A DNA stretch of 64,000 nucleotides, from assembly GCA_003116975.1 (NCBI GenBank), contig BGKB01000205.1, positions 64,625 to 128,624 of the forward strand, in the 5' to 3' direction. Below are positions 22,023 through 32,718 of this stretch, in pieces. How positions within the stretch are numbered: the stretch's first letter is position 1; every line of letters starts with the position of its first letter. Source of the DNA: Aurantiochytrium sp. KH105. Its lineage: Eukaryota > Sar > Bigyra > Thraustochytrida > Thraustochytriidae. Both the position numbers and the translations under genes were made by a program. Below the pieces are notes generated by a model, which had not been told where the DNA came from, made no database searches, and saw only the letters and a list, made by a program, of their open reading frames with translations.

Positions 22023-24727
22023 ATGGCGTCTTCAGGACTACCGGCGGTGCTTGGCACCGTGACCTTGGCAAAGTAAGTGCATAACTCGTGGCTGCGATTC
22101 GGCCTTTGCGTGTCTCACTCCCGCTGACGAGGTTTTGCATCGTGTGCAGTGACCAGAGTGCAGGCTCGCGCCATCGTCAAGAAAGCGCGCTCGGTCAGCT
22201 ACGTCACGCAAATGACACGGGTGAGAGTCACCCCGACGATGACAGAGTCGATGCAATGTCAACCTTTCTCGAAGATGCTCTTGTCAAGGTTCTGTGCGAG
22301 CAAGACGCAGCAAGTCTTACGCGTTCACAACTTGCATTGTTGGAGAAAGCACGCAGGCGGTCGCCTCAAACGACTCGCCCGACGCGATCCTCGCCAAAAA
22401 GGAAAATTACGAACGAAACGAAGCCAAGACCTCCTCGACCTTCAACGCCTCCACCTGCTCACGTTGCGGAACATGCCAGCCTCGTCGAGCAAGACGTCCA
22501 TGATTGGCTCAACGGTGACCGCGCAACGACCCCAATGCTCCAACCCCATCCACCGCTCCAAACCGAGGCTGACGCGGCGGACAAAAGAGCGGTCCAAGGC
22601 GGCATGTCGTCGACTGCTCCACGGCAAGGCCGGAAGAGTCCTCGAAAGGCCATTATAAAACAAAGCCAGAATACCATCGACACCAAGGGTGTAGAGCCAG
22701 GAGTTCGATCAACAGCAGTAGCAGCTACAGCAACAATCCACAGGGCTCTGGACGCTGATGACAGTGATGGGTCCCGCGGGGATTCATCCATGACACAGCT
22801 TGAAGAGACGTTGGAGTCGCTCAAATTCGCGCGACCACGGAAGAGCGTCTTCCTCGAGATCTTGCAGAGCCCTCGCCGACTCGATGATCTTTCTGAGCGA
22901 GCCAATGAGTATGTCGTTTCCCAGATCGAAATCATTAAAAGTGTTCAGCAGGCGGGAATGTATCCCGAACCCGTTGCTGTTTTCAAAGAGGACACCGACC
23001 GAGACGAAGCCAAACTTGATCTCTCCCATCGAGGCCTTGGTGACGATAAACTCGTGGCTGCTACCAAAGTCGCCGTGCGTGGTCGGAATCTCGCCATGCT
23101 CGACTTGTCGGAAAATCGACTTTCCGACAACGGAGGGGCTTCTATTTTTGGCAGCATTGCTTCTGAAACGGATCTCGAAGCAGTAAAGATTGCAAAGCCG
23201 CTTACGCTCGTTCTTGCACGAAATGCACTGAGTGCTCGGTCCTGCGACGCGCTCGCCTCGCTTCTGCGCTCCTCATCGCACCGCATCTGCGAGCTCAATC
23301 TGTCTCGGAACAAGCTCAATTCTCGATGCATGGCAGCGCTCTCAGCAGCACTTGCCGAGGACAGCACGCTGAAGCGTCTCGACGTCTCGTACAATCCTCT
23401 TGGCCCCGCGGGCGTGTCGCAATTGGCAAACGCACTCGTGCGGAACGAGGCGCTCCGCGTTCTTTCGGTCGCATGGACACAAGCAGGTGCCATCGGAGCG
23501 CTTGCAATGCTACGTGCCATCCACCGCAACGATAAACTTGACCTCGAGAGTCTTGATTTGAGCCGCAACGCCATTGGTCGCGCGCTCTCATCAGATCTCT
23601 TGAATCTGCCTGCAGCTACCCCCGGGGACGTCGTCGGAACTCTCTGCAAGCTCCTGGAGACGGTGTCTCAGGGCAACGGAGCGCACTCGTCCACTGCAAC
23701 ACTCAAATCGAGCTCTTCGAATGCCATGCTTCGTCGGAAAAGGAGCGAGGTATCGCTTGGATCCAACCGAGGAACCATTCGCCATCAAACGAGCGTCGGA
23801 AAGAGGGGACTCGTTCATCTCAATCTCGGTCATAATCTGATCCCCGCGGCAGCATGTCAGCGCATTGCGGAGAGCCTCGCGGTGAATCGCACACTTGTAG
23901 GTATACACTTTGACGGCAATACGGGCTTCGTGGACGCGATGGGTAAACTACATGTTGCGTCAAAGGGAAAGCACGAAAAAGAAGACCCAATCGCAAATTC
24001 CCCAGGACCATCTCACTCGATACTAAGCGAGAGCGATGCAAGTGAGGACATGTGCGCGACAATACATCAGACAGATGGACTGTCTGTGCGGACGCGCTTT
24101 GAAATGATAGCAGCCGCTTGGACCCCGCACGCGACATGCTGGGTATGTGCTGGTTTCCTTCCGAAACGCTTTGCCATATGTGCTAAAAAGTCTGCACGTG
24201 TTCTACTGCACACGCACTTTGACTATCCGCCCTGGGCAGGCTGTCCCATGACGGAATTCAAGATTGCAGACTCGTGCAAGCCTACCGACAGTAGTGATGA
24301 CGATTTACTCGACCCAACGCTAACAAACAAGGTCGACCATATTGCCGCAGCAGCCATGCGCCTCGGAGAGAACCTTTTCGATATGGCTGAATTTGTCGTC
24401 AATCGCGTGTGTCCGCCTGGCGAAGTAGCCTTCTTCTTTACCGTTGATGGAGTTCCCACGGTCAGCGACCTCGAGCAACAGACGCCGTGGGCTCTGGTCA
24501 ACGCGCGTGACCGCGTCAATCCGCCACGTCGATCGGACGAAAAGGACTTTATCGTGAACGTGGCAACAATTGAAGCACGGCAGTCGCTTGCACGGATCGA
24601 CCTGGGCAATCGGCGAGACCCACTCGATGTCGATGCAAGTTTCCGCGTGGCTCATTCGCCATCAACATGGGCACTCGAAGCAGAAATCCAGAGTATGTCA
24701 TCATGCAGAGACATGGTTGGACTCAGG

Positions 24728-24759
<32 letters not shown>

Positions 24760-26191
24760 CCAGAGCAACTCGGTTCACGATCAATACGACCCGTTCAAGA
24801 TTCTTTTACCGGGCTCTCGTCGGGAATTCTGGGCGCGGTCACCGCCGCGCAATCTTGAGCTGGTCTCGCCGCCTCTAGAAGAACATTTGAAGAATGGGCC
24901 TGGTGACATTGGTTCTCGCGCAGGACCATCTTGGGTGGGAACACGTTTAGATGCCCACTTTCGAGCACAATTCAGTGCGGATTCCCGAGCAGTTCTTTTC
25001 CAAGGCGATTGGATTGCGAGTGAGATTGACGCTCTCATTTCATCTCGTGTCGAACAGGAGCGAACGCGCGCGCTGCTTGAGGAGTCATACGAACATCTTT
25101 GCAACGTCTTTGCGGTCTATTCAACCTTGGACTGCGCAAGTTCTCTGCCTCGCTCCGCCTGCCTGCTTAGTGTTGATGGGGCCATGACTATGTACGAACA
25201 CATCACAAGGGGAGGTTGCATCGAGAAATATCAACTTTGTTCCTGGACGCAAGCTGAGCAGACGTATGAGACCGTTTTAAAAGAGCAGTTGCAGCGTTAC
25301 CAAAATCAGCAACGCAAGCTTAAGATATCACTTGCACGACAGTCCACCGCAGGGACCCTCGTTGAAGGCTCTGCAGAAAAGCACGCGCTGCCTCAGGTCT
25401 GGGGCCTGACGCGCGCCAAATTCTTGACCTTTCTGCTGAAATTAGCGCTCGTGAGTTTCGGAGAAAAAGCAGTTCACGAAAGTATAGCTCTCTCCATTTT
25501 GTTGGATCGGTTTGTATTCCCTCGAGCACAGCGGTTTGACCGAGAAGGCTACCTTCGAGCGCGTTTGCAAGACAAACCAGTGCACGAAGTCTTTGGGCGC
25601 AACATTCCGACGTTGCTTCGACTTTACGCAAGCAACGCCGGCACACATCAGACGGGATTTGAGATGGCATGGATGTCGATTGGCGAGTGGCTTCGAAATC
25701 TCAACCTCGCAGGCCTCTTGACAGCAAGAGCCGCTGCAAAGACATTCGAAGCACGAAATTCTAGAAGTGTGTCTGCGCAGCCTGCTGATGCACCCTCTAA
25801 GCCATCTACGTATCCTGGTGAAAAGGCAACCCGCTCGGTGCAGTCGTCCCCACCTATGCACAACGTCGTGGAAGGCAATGTCAGTGTAGACAGAGCAATT
25901 GCCGTTCTATTCTTTTCTGCGTGTATTCCGTGGAGCTCACAAGACGAGCCATCGCACAGTCGATACTTCAAGATGGATTTTCCATCGTATCTGCTCGCCA
26001 TGAGCTGCGTTGTTGCTCTTGCAGTTGATCGATCAAGTTTGGACGACTTTTTCGTCACAGGCGCAACCTGCGAAGCAGCGCAAATGCGGCGTGATAGTCT
26101 ACTAAAGCATCGTATTTCTACGCCAGCGCATGGATCTGCAAGGCGCATTTCGACCCAGCTGATTCTCCGACGCATTAGCAAAGCAGCTTGA
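22023..26191 (+). CDS. Large leucine-rich-repeat protein (RNI-type), two exons
   Basis: The product is 1363 residues when exon 1 (22023-22072, 50 bases, MASSGLPAVLGTVTLA) is joined to exon 2 (22150-26191). The intron has GTAAGT at its 5' end, a CTGAC branch-like site at 22124 and GTGTGCAG at its 3' end. The join keeps frame (AA|T = Asn). Exon 2 alone has no nearby ATG, which supports the splice. Residues 1-290 are disordered. RNI-type LRRs span about 300-620 (KLDLSHRGLGDDKL, MLDLSENRLSDNGG, ELNLSRNKLNSRCM, RLDVSYNPLGPAGV, SLDLSRNAIG, HLNLGHNLIPAAAC). A module with CWVCAGF and FFFTVDG lies at about 665-780, then an 11-Asn run. The long C-terminal region has GDWIASEIDALI and ESYEHLCNVFAVYSTLD and matches no family I can name. 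The LRRs suggest a protein-binding scaffold, possibly flagellar. Confidence 0.82.
22073..22149 (+). other. Spliceosomal intron in the LRR gene
   Basis: A 77-base GT-AG intron: donor GTAAGT exactly matches the consensus, a CTGAC branch-like element lies 22 bases before the acceptor, and the acceptor is TGTGCAG. An in-frame stop lies at the donor itself (TAA in AAGTAAG), so splicing is required to link the ATG at 22023 to the long frame. Confidence 0.85.
24728..24765 (+). repeat. (AAC)n tract encoding polyasparagine in the LRR gene
   Basis: A run of about eleven AAC codons inside the LRR protein, outside any recognised domain. Confidence 0.8.
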
Positions 26192-27533
26192 GAAAAAACA
26201 GATTAAAAACAAACAAGGGCAGACTTTACTGTAATTTCACTGATTTGCTTGTGTCCCGAAGCGGTTCGCAAGTCTTTCCTTCCTTCCTTCGTTCCTTTAT
26301 TCATTCGTTATCCTCTTCCGCCCGCAATGCCCTCCTCTGGGCCTAGTGCTTGCTCACGCAATGAGTGAGTGCTCCTCGCTCAAACCGGTCTTCTCTCCCT
26401 CAGCCTCACCCGACTTGTTGGTGTGCAACAGTCACCAGGGTCATGGGTTCTTGCTTATTAAACCGTCCCATAGTAGCCGCAACCTCTGAGGACGTCCGGT
26501 AGAGACATTTTGACCCCACCTTTCCGCATATTTTCTACTGCCACTTTCAGGCTCCAGTGCAGCCTAGACTGAGACAAAAAGACTACAGAGGAGACGCAGG
26601 CCACGCGTCGTCCCACGGCGGGGCACCGCAAAGGGTCTCGCTGGCCATTCCAATTTTCCGATGTGGGAGAGAGGGGGAGACGGGAGGGGGGAATCGATGA
26701 GCTGGCGGCAAAAGCAACAACAAGAAGCAGGAGGAGGAGAAGGCCAAGCGAAAAGACGATGGAGGACGCAGAGCGAGGCTTTAGGGGCAAACGCGCGCGA
26801 AGACGAAGAAGAGGAGCGACGATGGCGCCGCGGCCGCGCGATTCTCGAATTCCTTCTGGCGCCGTGGCGACGGAGCTCGAGCGCGACGCGAGCGTCGTCT
26901 CTTTAGTAAGTACTACCTCGAGCGGGCCGACGAGGCCAGACCAGGCCAGGTCATGCAGGTCAGTGTCCAAAAGCAGAAAAGTAGAGAAGCAGAAGCAGCG
27001 AAGCAGCGAAGCAATCGGCGCGAGCGTGCTGGCGCCAAAAGAACAGAGCAACAGGGAGATAGCAAGCAAACGCGGTTTGGCCTAAGTCTTGGAGACTTGC
27101 GCAGCGCGCGGCGCGGCGCAGAGGGGCGTGCGCAGCGCAGCGCGGCGCACAACATAACACGGCACCGCACTGCAACGGGCGGGAGAGCTTGTCTCCGCCG
27201 TCGTTGCACAAAGAGCGGAGGCGTCTGATAAGATTGGCCGTGTCTGCCTCCCTCGGCTGCTGCGACAAACGGACGAGCTGCTTTGGGACACGAAGCGCGC
27301 GACGGGCAAGGACGCTGACGAGAGCTTCTCGAGGGAGGGCCTCCATTGTTTAAAGAGGCGCTAGATTTTCTGCCTTACGAGAGAAAAGAATAAGGGCACT
27401 GCCGCTCCGTGCTGAGAGGCGGAGTACGAGAAGAGGCCGCTAAGACCCCCCTCGTCTCGTCGACGGAACCTTGCTCGTGCGCGCTCCATTCCCTCGAGCG
27501 AACACGGTGCAGTCAGCTGCGTGTAACGTAAGG
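26192..27533. promoter_or_regulatory. Intergenic / 5' region upstream of the KH-domain gene
   Basis: These 1.3 kb hold the LRR-gene 3' UTR and the promoter and leader of the KH gene. There is a TTCC/CTTCC-type repeat near 26275-26300. An ATG at 26822 opens 28 codons that end at a perfect GTAAGT donor (26906), described separately as a candidate first exon. GCGCAGCGCGGCGC-type direct repeats occur near 27100-27150. Nothing else is coding. Confidence 0.5.
26822..26905 (+). other. Candidate short first coding exon of the KH-domain gene
   Basis: ATG at 26822 opens 28 codons (starting MAPRPRDSRIP) ending in phase 0 at GTAAGT (26906). An acceptor GGTGCAG ends at 27512, and reading on from 27513 is in frame with the KH protein (seven codons before its internal ATG at 27534). 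The resulting 607-base intron mirrors the short-exon-then-intron layout of the neighbouring LRR gene. The branch site is not obvious, so this remains a candidate. Confidence 0.45.
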
Positions 27534-29117
27534 ATGAACTCAAGCGCGGAGCCATTCACCTTACCGCACGATGCTCGACATCAGCTCCATCATCACCACA
27601 TGCAATCATCCGTTGCCTCAACCAGCTTTTCTACTGCACCGACGCCCACACATGGGATGCACAGGCCCGAAGATGGACCTTCCGGCTCTCGGAGCAGCAA
27701 TGGACGAGGCAGCGGTGGTGGAGGTGCGGTTTGGGGCCTCTCATTGCCTGGCACGTTTGTCCAGTCGGACGACTTTGGCGAAGCACTCGACTTTATCATG
27801 CGGTGCAAAGATAATGACGGCGCCGCGGCCGAAAGCTTTCTGCGAGGCACCCTCCGACTCCTCCGGCAGCGATTGAACCTCGATGACGAGGACGCTGAAG
27901 ACGAAGAAAACGGAAATCGCGAGTTTGACGCCTTCATTGGCGACGACTCGGACGACAAGCAGACAACGCTTGTCCTTTTAGTTCCAGGTCAATCCCACAT
28001 CATTGGGCACTTGATTGGCAAGTCTGGATCGGAAATCACAAAGTTGGAGGCTGAAGCCAACGTTTCGATTCGCGTGGAGAGCAAGAGCAAGATGCCGCTC
28101 GGATCATCGGAGCGGCGTATATTCATTGTCGGCTCTGTGGCAAACTCCGTGTACACGCAACAGCGAATTACGCAGCGGATCCACGAGAAACTCCGTGAGG
28201 AAGGAGTGAAGCAAGAACTGATCAAGATTGTCATTCCTCACGAGAGCGTCCCGCACCTTATTGGCAAGGGCGGATCCAGCATTAAGCGACTGCAAGAACT
28301 CTCGCATGCGCGTATCCAGGTCGAGCAAGAAACCTCCGTGGTCCCCGGGACGATTGGGCGGTCGGTGACGATTCAGGGGACACAGTACGAGCGATCTCTC
28401 GCACAGTACCTTGTCTCGCGGCAAATGACGGAGAATCGATCGACGCCCAAGGATTGGCAGGGCGGGCTTCCTCAAGTCCAGCCGCAGCACCAGCTCGGTG
28501 GTCCCTTTCCTCTTCGAGGGAGCGGGAATCTCATTCTTGAAGACCTCGTACCGGGCGTGCCCCCGATTCCTGGGCTCAATCCTCCTTCTGCTCCTGGATC
28601 CCAGAGCATTGGGTCTGGAGCGAATGGGTATTACACTGGATCGCAAGGCGTTGGATTGGGCGGTAGCGGCGGTGACTCGGACAGCGTGTCTAGTCAGGGC
28701 TACGTGGACCCAGATCTCGGCTGGAACAGCAGCAAGATTGAGGAGGTCGCCTCCCAAGCGGGCATGGGGACGTCCGGCATGAGGAGTTCGCTCGGCGCAG
28801 CAACGTATATGGAGGGCGGCACGGGAGGCGAGGCATATCACTCTACAGCGCAACAGTATGAGCGACTCGTCCCGAATGGCGCGGTTGCTCATCTTATTGG
28901 GCGGAACGGATCCGTGATTTCGGACATTCAAAAGAAGTCCGGAACTCGTATTAGTTTTTCCAAGAACCCTGGCCCACGGGCCGCAGAGGTGGGTATGGGT
29001 ATGGGTCACTACCAAAAGGTGACCATCATCGGCACGCCATATGCGATCCAGCTGGCACAGAGTATCATCTCCAAGAAAATCATCGAGCACGTGGGCGAAG
29101 ACTTTGAACGACTCTGA
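27534..29117 (+). CDS. Three-KH-domain RNA-binding protein (PCBP/hnRNP-K-like)
   Basis: A 527-residue protein from the ATG at 27534, or 562 residues if the candidate upstream exon is used. KH domains bind short single-stranded RNA or DNA through a GXXG loop. KH1 has LVLLVPGQSHIIGHLIGKSG, KH2 has IKIVIPHESVPHLIGKGG, and KH3 near the C-terminus has LVPNGAVAHLIGRNGSVI. All three GXXG loops (GKSG, GKGG, GRNG) are intact. KH1 and KH2 are adjacent, and a Gly/Ser/Pro-rich linker of about 140 residues separates them from KH3, the layout of poly(C)-binding proteins. An acidic stretch (DDEDAEDEENG) precedes KH1. Likely roles are mRNA stability, translation or splicing control. Several PCBP-like paralogues exist in most eukaryotes, so I give no symbol. 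Confidence 0.88.
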   Translation: MNSSAEPFTLPHDARHQLHHHHMQSSVASTSFSTAPTPTHGMHRPEDGPSGSRSSNGRGSGGGGAVWGLSLPGTFVQSDDFGEALDFIMRCKDNDGAAAESFLRGTLRLLRQRLNLDDEDAEDEENGNREFDAFIGDDSDDKQTTLVLLVPGQSHIIGHLIGKSGSEITKLEAEANVSIRVESKSKMPLGSSERRIFIVGSVANSVYTQQRITQRIHEKLREEGVKQELIKIVIPHESVPHLIGKGGSSIKRLQELSHARIQVEQETSVVPGTIGRSVTIQGTQYERSLAQYLVSRQMTENRSTPKDWQGGLPQVQPQHQLGGPFPLRGSGNLILEDLVPGVPPIPGLNPPSAPGSQSIGSGANGYYTGSQGVGLGGSGGDSDSVSSQGYVDPDLGWNSSKIEEVASQAGMGTSGMRSSLGAATYMEGGTGGEAYHSTAQQYERLVPNGAVAHLIGRNGSVISDIQKKSGTRISFSKNPGPRAAEVGMGMGHYQKVTIIGTPYAIQLAQSIISKKIIEHVGEDFERL

Positions 29118-29663
29118 CGAGATCAGATGAGACGTACCTACTTCGCGAGGCAAGGCACCTGGAACTGAGCACGGTAAAGGAACACAGGACACACCCGAAC
29201 ATGAGAACGAAAGAACGAACAAACGGATGCATGATTGATTAAATTTTACGCGATGGAAGAGGAAGGAGGTGTCTTGATCTTGCTGGTACAGAGAATGTAT
29301 TTGTGCTCGCGAATTGGCAATCTTCGAAAAGAGGGCAAGAAATCAATCTATCTCTCTTGTTTTTGTGCAAACTTGCACGGTGTTCGACCAGCGAAATCTA
29401 TGATGTACACTGCTCGAAGGCGAGCCGTCGGTGGAAGAAGCAGGAATATCGAACATGAAGAGAGCTCCGGAAGTTCTTCAATGTGCGGGGAAAGAGAGCA
29501 AAAGTCGGTGCGCGCGGTCTCCAGTGGTACAACAGAGAGAAATCTACCGCGACGCAAATTTTTTCTCTTGCTCCACAAAGTAGGGGCTGCATTCTGAAAG
29601 AAGAAAAAAAAAAGGAGGAAGGGAGAGAACGAGCGAGAGAGAGAGAGAGATAGTGTTCGAGCA
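29118..29663. other. Convergent 3' intergenic region (KH gene / SAS-6-like gene)
   Basis: A 546-base convergent gap with a GAGA run (29632-29649) and an A-rich run near 29600-29612. I looked on the minus strand for a coiled-coil exon that could extend the SAS-6-like protein and saw none. Confidence 0.55.
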
Positions 29664-30446
29664 TCATTTGCGCAAGTGAGCCGAGGAAGCGTGGCCGTTT
29701 GCGTTGGAACCACGACGAATTTGCAAAAGAAGCGATGGGTTTTTGAGCTTGACCAGAGAATTGACATCTGATAATCGAGCTTGCATCAGCGCAAGACGCG
29801 ATTTCATGGCGTTGTAGCGGTAAGCGATGTGCTGACGAACGAGGTCCTCGCTAGAGCGCGTAAAGTCGCACGTGAGGAGCTCGACAAACTTGTACTCCAT
29901 GTTTTTGATGAAATCGAGACGGGACGGTCCGTCCTCTTGGAGAACAAAGATTGCGAGATGCGTATTGGGCTCCTTGATGCAGCTGTTGAGCATTCTGGTG
30001 AGTACCTTGGTATAGTCCTCAAATTCAACCATGAGCTTTTGCTGTTCTTGCATGATGCGGAAACCAGCCTCGTCGACGGTGTGCGTGTAGTGAAAGAAGA
30101 GGTCGGTTTCGCTGCTGAGCTCGATGCGAAGGGCTTCTGGATCGTTGTCCGAACCAAGAGCAAGAACCTTGACCTTGATGGCTTCCAGGGTACCAACATC
30201 TTGTGGCCCATCCCTTGTTTCCTGGTAGCGGAGTTCAAGCGGAACTTCGCGATCGAATACGCAGCGCCAGCCTCCCTGAAGGCTGGGATCCATGGCCTCG
30301 ATGGCGGAGAAGTCGAAATGAGTCAAAGCAGGGCCGGCTTCGCCCGCTGCCGCGCGCGGGCTGCCTGCAGCGGACCGGCACGAGATGGTCGCATTTCCCT
30401 TTCGACCACTCGAGATAGACCTCGGCGACGAGAAGCTGGCGTCCAT
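29664..30446 (-). CDS. SAS-6-like protein (SAS-6 N-terminal head domain without coiled coil)
   Basis: A 260-residue protein. SAS-6 builds the nine-fold cartwheel of centrioles. SAS-6-like (SAS6L) proteins keep only the head domain and are known near the apical complex or flagellar base in protists. Seen from about residue 60: CVFDREVPLELRYQET, parallel to human SAS-6 LFHQLVPLQVKC; then LRIELSSETDLFFHYTHTVD, parallel to VIRLTDDTDPFFLYNLVIS; then FRIMQEQQKLMVEFEDYTKV, HLAIFVLQ and LDFIKNMEYKFVELLTCDF. The domain ends near 215. The tail is short, with no long heptad region, which argues for SAS6L over canonical SAS-6. The upstream TTG is not an initiator; ATG 30446 is. It is the first of four head-to-tail minus-strand genes. 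The N-terminal 50 residues are Ser/Ala-rich. Confidence 0.72.
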   Translation of the reverse strand: MDASFSSPRSISSGRKGNATISCRSAAGSPRAAAGEAGPALTHFDFSAIEAMDPSLQGGWRCVFDREVPLELRYQETRDGPQDVGTLEAIKVKVLALGSDNDPEALRIELSSETDLFFHYTHTVDEAGFRIMQEQQKLMVEFEDYTKVLTRMLNSCIKEPNTHLAIFVLQEDGPSRLDFIKNMEYKFVELLTCDFTRSSEDLVRQHIAYRYNAMKSRLALMQARLSDVNSLVKLKNPSLLLQIRRGSNANGHASSAHLRK

Positions 30447-31047
30447 CTTCTTTCTTGGTCGGTCCTTTTCCCTTTCGCTCTCTTGTTTTCCTTCTTCTTC
30501 GCCTCTACGCGCGAACAAGACGCGACGCGACGCTACGCGCGATGAGGCGCCCGCGGCCTTGTGCGACTTGGCTCTGCGAGCTTCGTGCTGCGAGCGGCAC
30601 TGCTGGTCGCCGCGTCGCGCCGCGCTGTTCGCGCCGGGTCCGCGCTGTGAAAGACGGTTTTGCTACCCCATAAATAACATGTGTAGTATTCAAATGGTCC
30701 ATTTTATCGGTTACGTTTTTTTGGTTTGTTTTTTTGCACTGCAGTGCAGAGCAGCTCCTTCTCGGCCCGGTCTGGTTGAAGCCGCCCGACGCCGCCCTTC
30801 TTGTTTGCTGGTCTTTTTTCTCGCGATTGTGGGGTGCGACGCGGCCTCTTCTACCTACCGATGAGAGAAAGGTATTTATCGCGTACTCCAAGTACGCCGG
30901 ATCGTGAGGAATAAAGTTGCAAGGCAAACGAAATCAAACCAAAAAAAGTGTCGGTGTACACATTGAGCGTGGGTCTCGAGATGGTGGAGATGATGCAAAC
31001 AGAATCCAAACGCAAGCTTTTTCATTCTTTTTATTCCCTCGTTTCGA
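30447..31047. other. Intergenic region between SAS-6-like and membrane-protein genes
   Basis: A 601-base gap between two minus-strand genes, with an AT-rich patch (30660-30740) and a lysine-coding A-rich stretch near 30940-30950. No gene is seen. Confidence 0.5.
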
Positions 31048-32718
31048 CTACTGACGCCTGGTACTCGCATCAAAGGTATTTTCTGCATCAGAAGCCGCTG
31101 AATCCTGCGTTGCGTCGTCTTGATCTGCAGAATGCTCCACATCATCATCAACATCATCAATATCGCTGCCAGGGCTATCAGCAGACTCGATCTTTTCAGA
31201 GACAGGCTCATCGATTTTAACCTGTACAGCCTCGTTAGCGAGAGCAGACCCAACCTCTGACTTTGCTTGAACGAATTCACGAGAGGTCTCACCAGAGTCA
31301 CTGTCAACGGGAAGAGCCACAGGTAGAATGACAAAGACCGGCGCCGCCGGGTCAGGCTTGTAGTCATAGAGTGCAGCAATGATTCGTCCAATGATCCACG
31401 TGACCATAGATGCGATGGGCCCGATGAAGAGAACAAGAATGAAAAGGCCAACGAGCCAGGTTTGGAAAAGCCATCCTAGGTCCTGGACCGTCCAGTCTAA
31501 GATAATTGAAACAACGCAGAACAAGATCGCAAAGACGAGCGTGAAGACACGAGTCACAATCTTTGAGACATAGCCAGCATCCGAAAGAGCTTGTCGCATA
31601 ATGTTGGCAGACAGTTGAAACAAGAGGATTGAGAGCTCACTGAGGAAAAAGTCTGGCCCGAAAAAGGAGAAGAAGTCAGGATTTAGCTCGTATCCTGCTG
31701 CTGCATCGTCTTTTCCAAATTGAGAGAGGAACGCGGGCCCGAATCGAGTTGTTGCCGTCGTGTCACCCTGGTCTGTATCGACAAGACCGTCGAAATAGCA
31801 TGCGTAGGATCCAACATGGGAAGGTTGAAAGAGGCAATTGACTCCAAAGGACATGATGGTGACAGACAGGACATCCCAAAGTTTGGAAAGTTTGCTGCGA
31901 CAGCTTTTGTTGCATGCACATGAATTGCAGCACATGTACTTGGAGTGACCCGTCTCATCAATGTAGCCCAAAAGATAGAGAATGTACCGGAGACGCCAAG
32001 CACTGGTAGAGTGTGTACCGACGGTATTGCCAGGAACTTTGCGCGACTCGATGGACCCATACTTGAAAACCTGATAGTCGACGACAGCGCTCACCATGAA
32101 GAAGAGGAGACTTATGATGTAGAGCGCGATCATTTGTGGTTTGTCGAAAGGAACTTCGTTCTCGTCCGCAATACCTTCGAAGGCGTCAGTCGCCTCGCAG
32201 CCGGCGCAGGCAAAGGAGCTATAGCGGAATTGATGTGAGTATATCCTTGCGTACATGAGCCAACCGGCATCGGCGTCGATACAAAGCTGTTGCAACTCGG
32301 CGCAAGAGGGGGAGGCGGGCTCCTGGAACACTGAGAAATTGTTGCCATCCAAACTAGGACACGCAGGGAGAGCAGAACTTGCAATGAATGTTTCGTTGGA
32401 ATAGGCAAGCGCGGTGTCAGGGCAATCGCTCGCAGGGCAAATGTAGCCGATGCCGCAGGAGCTGCATTGATATGGCCCGCTTTGCGTCGCGCCGCTTGCG
32501 AGGACTGTCGCGCCGTCGCGGTGACCCCAGAGACGAAATGTACCAGTACACAAGGTCTTTGCCTGTTCTGCTGTCTCCACCACCGGGCATTCGGCGGCGG
32601 GAAGGGGGCTCGCAACCCTTGGCTTTTCGTTGAACTCCCCGGCAGCGGCAGCGACGGCGACAAGCGTGCCGAGCAACGAAGCACGCGCTCCAAGCTGGGC
32701 CCGCCGAAGTGCGCCCAT
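31048..32718 (-). CDS. Cysteine-rich ectodomain multi-pass membrane protein, tandem family member A
   Basis: A 556-residue protein of a family I cannot name. The ATG at 32718 starts a signal peptide (about 1-27, with an AVAAAAG cleavage region). The ectodomain (28-193) has paired-cysteine blocks: GPYQCSSCGIGYICPASDCP at about 81-100, SCAELQQLCIDADAGWLMYA at 138-157 and FACAGCEA at 169-176. TM1 is about 194-218 (KPQMIALYIISLLFFMV). A cysteine-dense loop (YMCCNSCACNKSC, 261-273) precedes TM2 (281-297). SYACYFDG (304-311) and an Asp/Phe-rich loop lead to TM3 (358-378), TM4 (388-408) and TM5/6 (417-450). The C-tail (470-556) is strongly acidic, rich in Asp, Glu and Ser. The topology suggests a surface receptor, channel-like protein or cargo receptor. 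It is a clear paralogue of the next gene. Confidence 0.75.
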   Translation of the reverse strand: MGALRRAQLGARASLLGTLVAVAAAAGEFNEKPRVASPLPAAECPVVETAEQAKTLCTGTFRLWGHRDGATVLASGATQSGPYQCSSCGIGYICPASDCPDTALAYSNETFIASSALPACPSLDGNNFSVFQEPASPSCAELQQLCIDADAGWLMYARIYSHQFRYSSFACAGCEATDAFEGIADENEVPFDKPQMIALYIISLLFFMVSAVVDYQVFKYGSIESRKVPGNTVGTHSTSAWRLRYILYLLGYIDETGHSKYMCCNSCACNKSCRSKLSKLWDVLSVTIMSFGVNCLFQPSHVGSYACYFDGLVDTDQGDTTATTRFGPAFLSQFGKDDAAAGYELNPDFFSFFGPDFFLSELSILLFQLSANIMRQALSDAGYVSKIVTRVFTLVFAILFCVVSIILDWTVQDLGWLFQTWLVGLFILVLFIGPIASMVTWIIGRIIAALYDYKPDPAAPVFVILPVALPVDSDSGETSREFVQAKSEVGSALANEAVQVKIDEPVSEKIESADSPGSDIDDVDDDVEHSADQDDATQDSAASDAENTFDASTRRQ

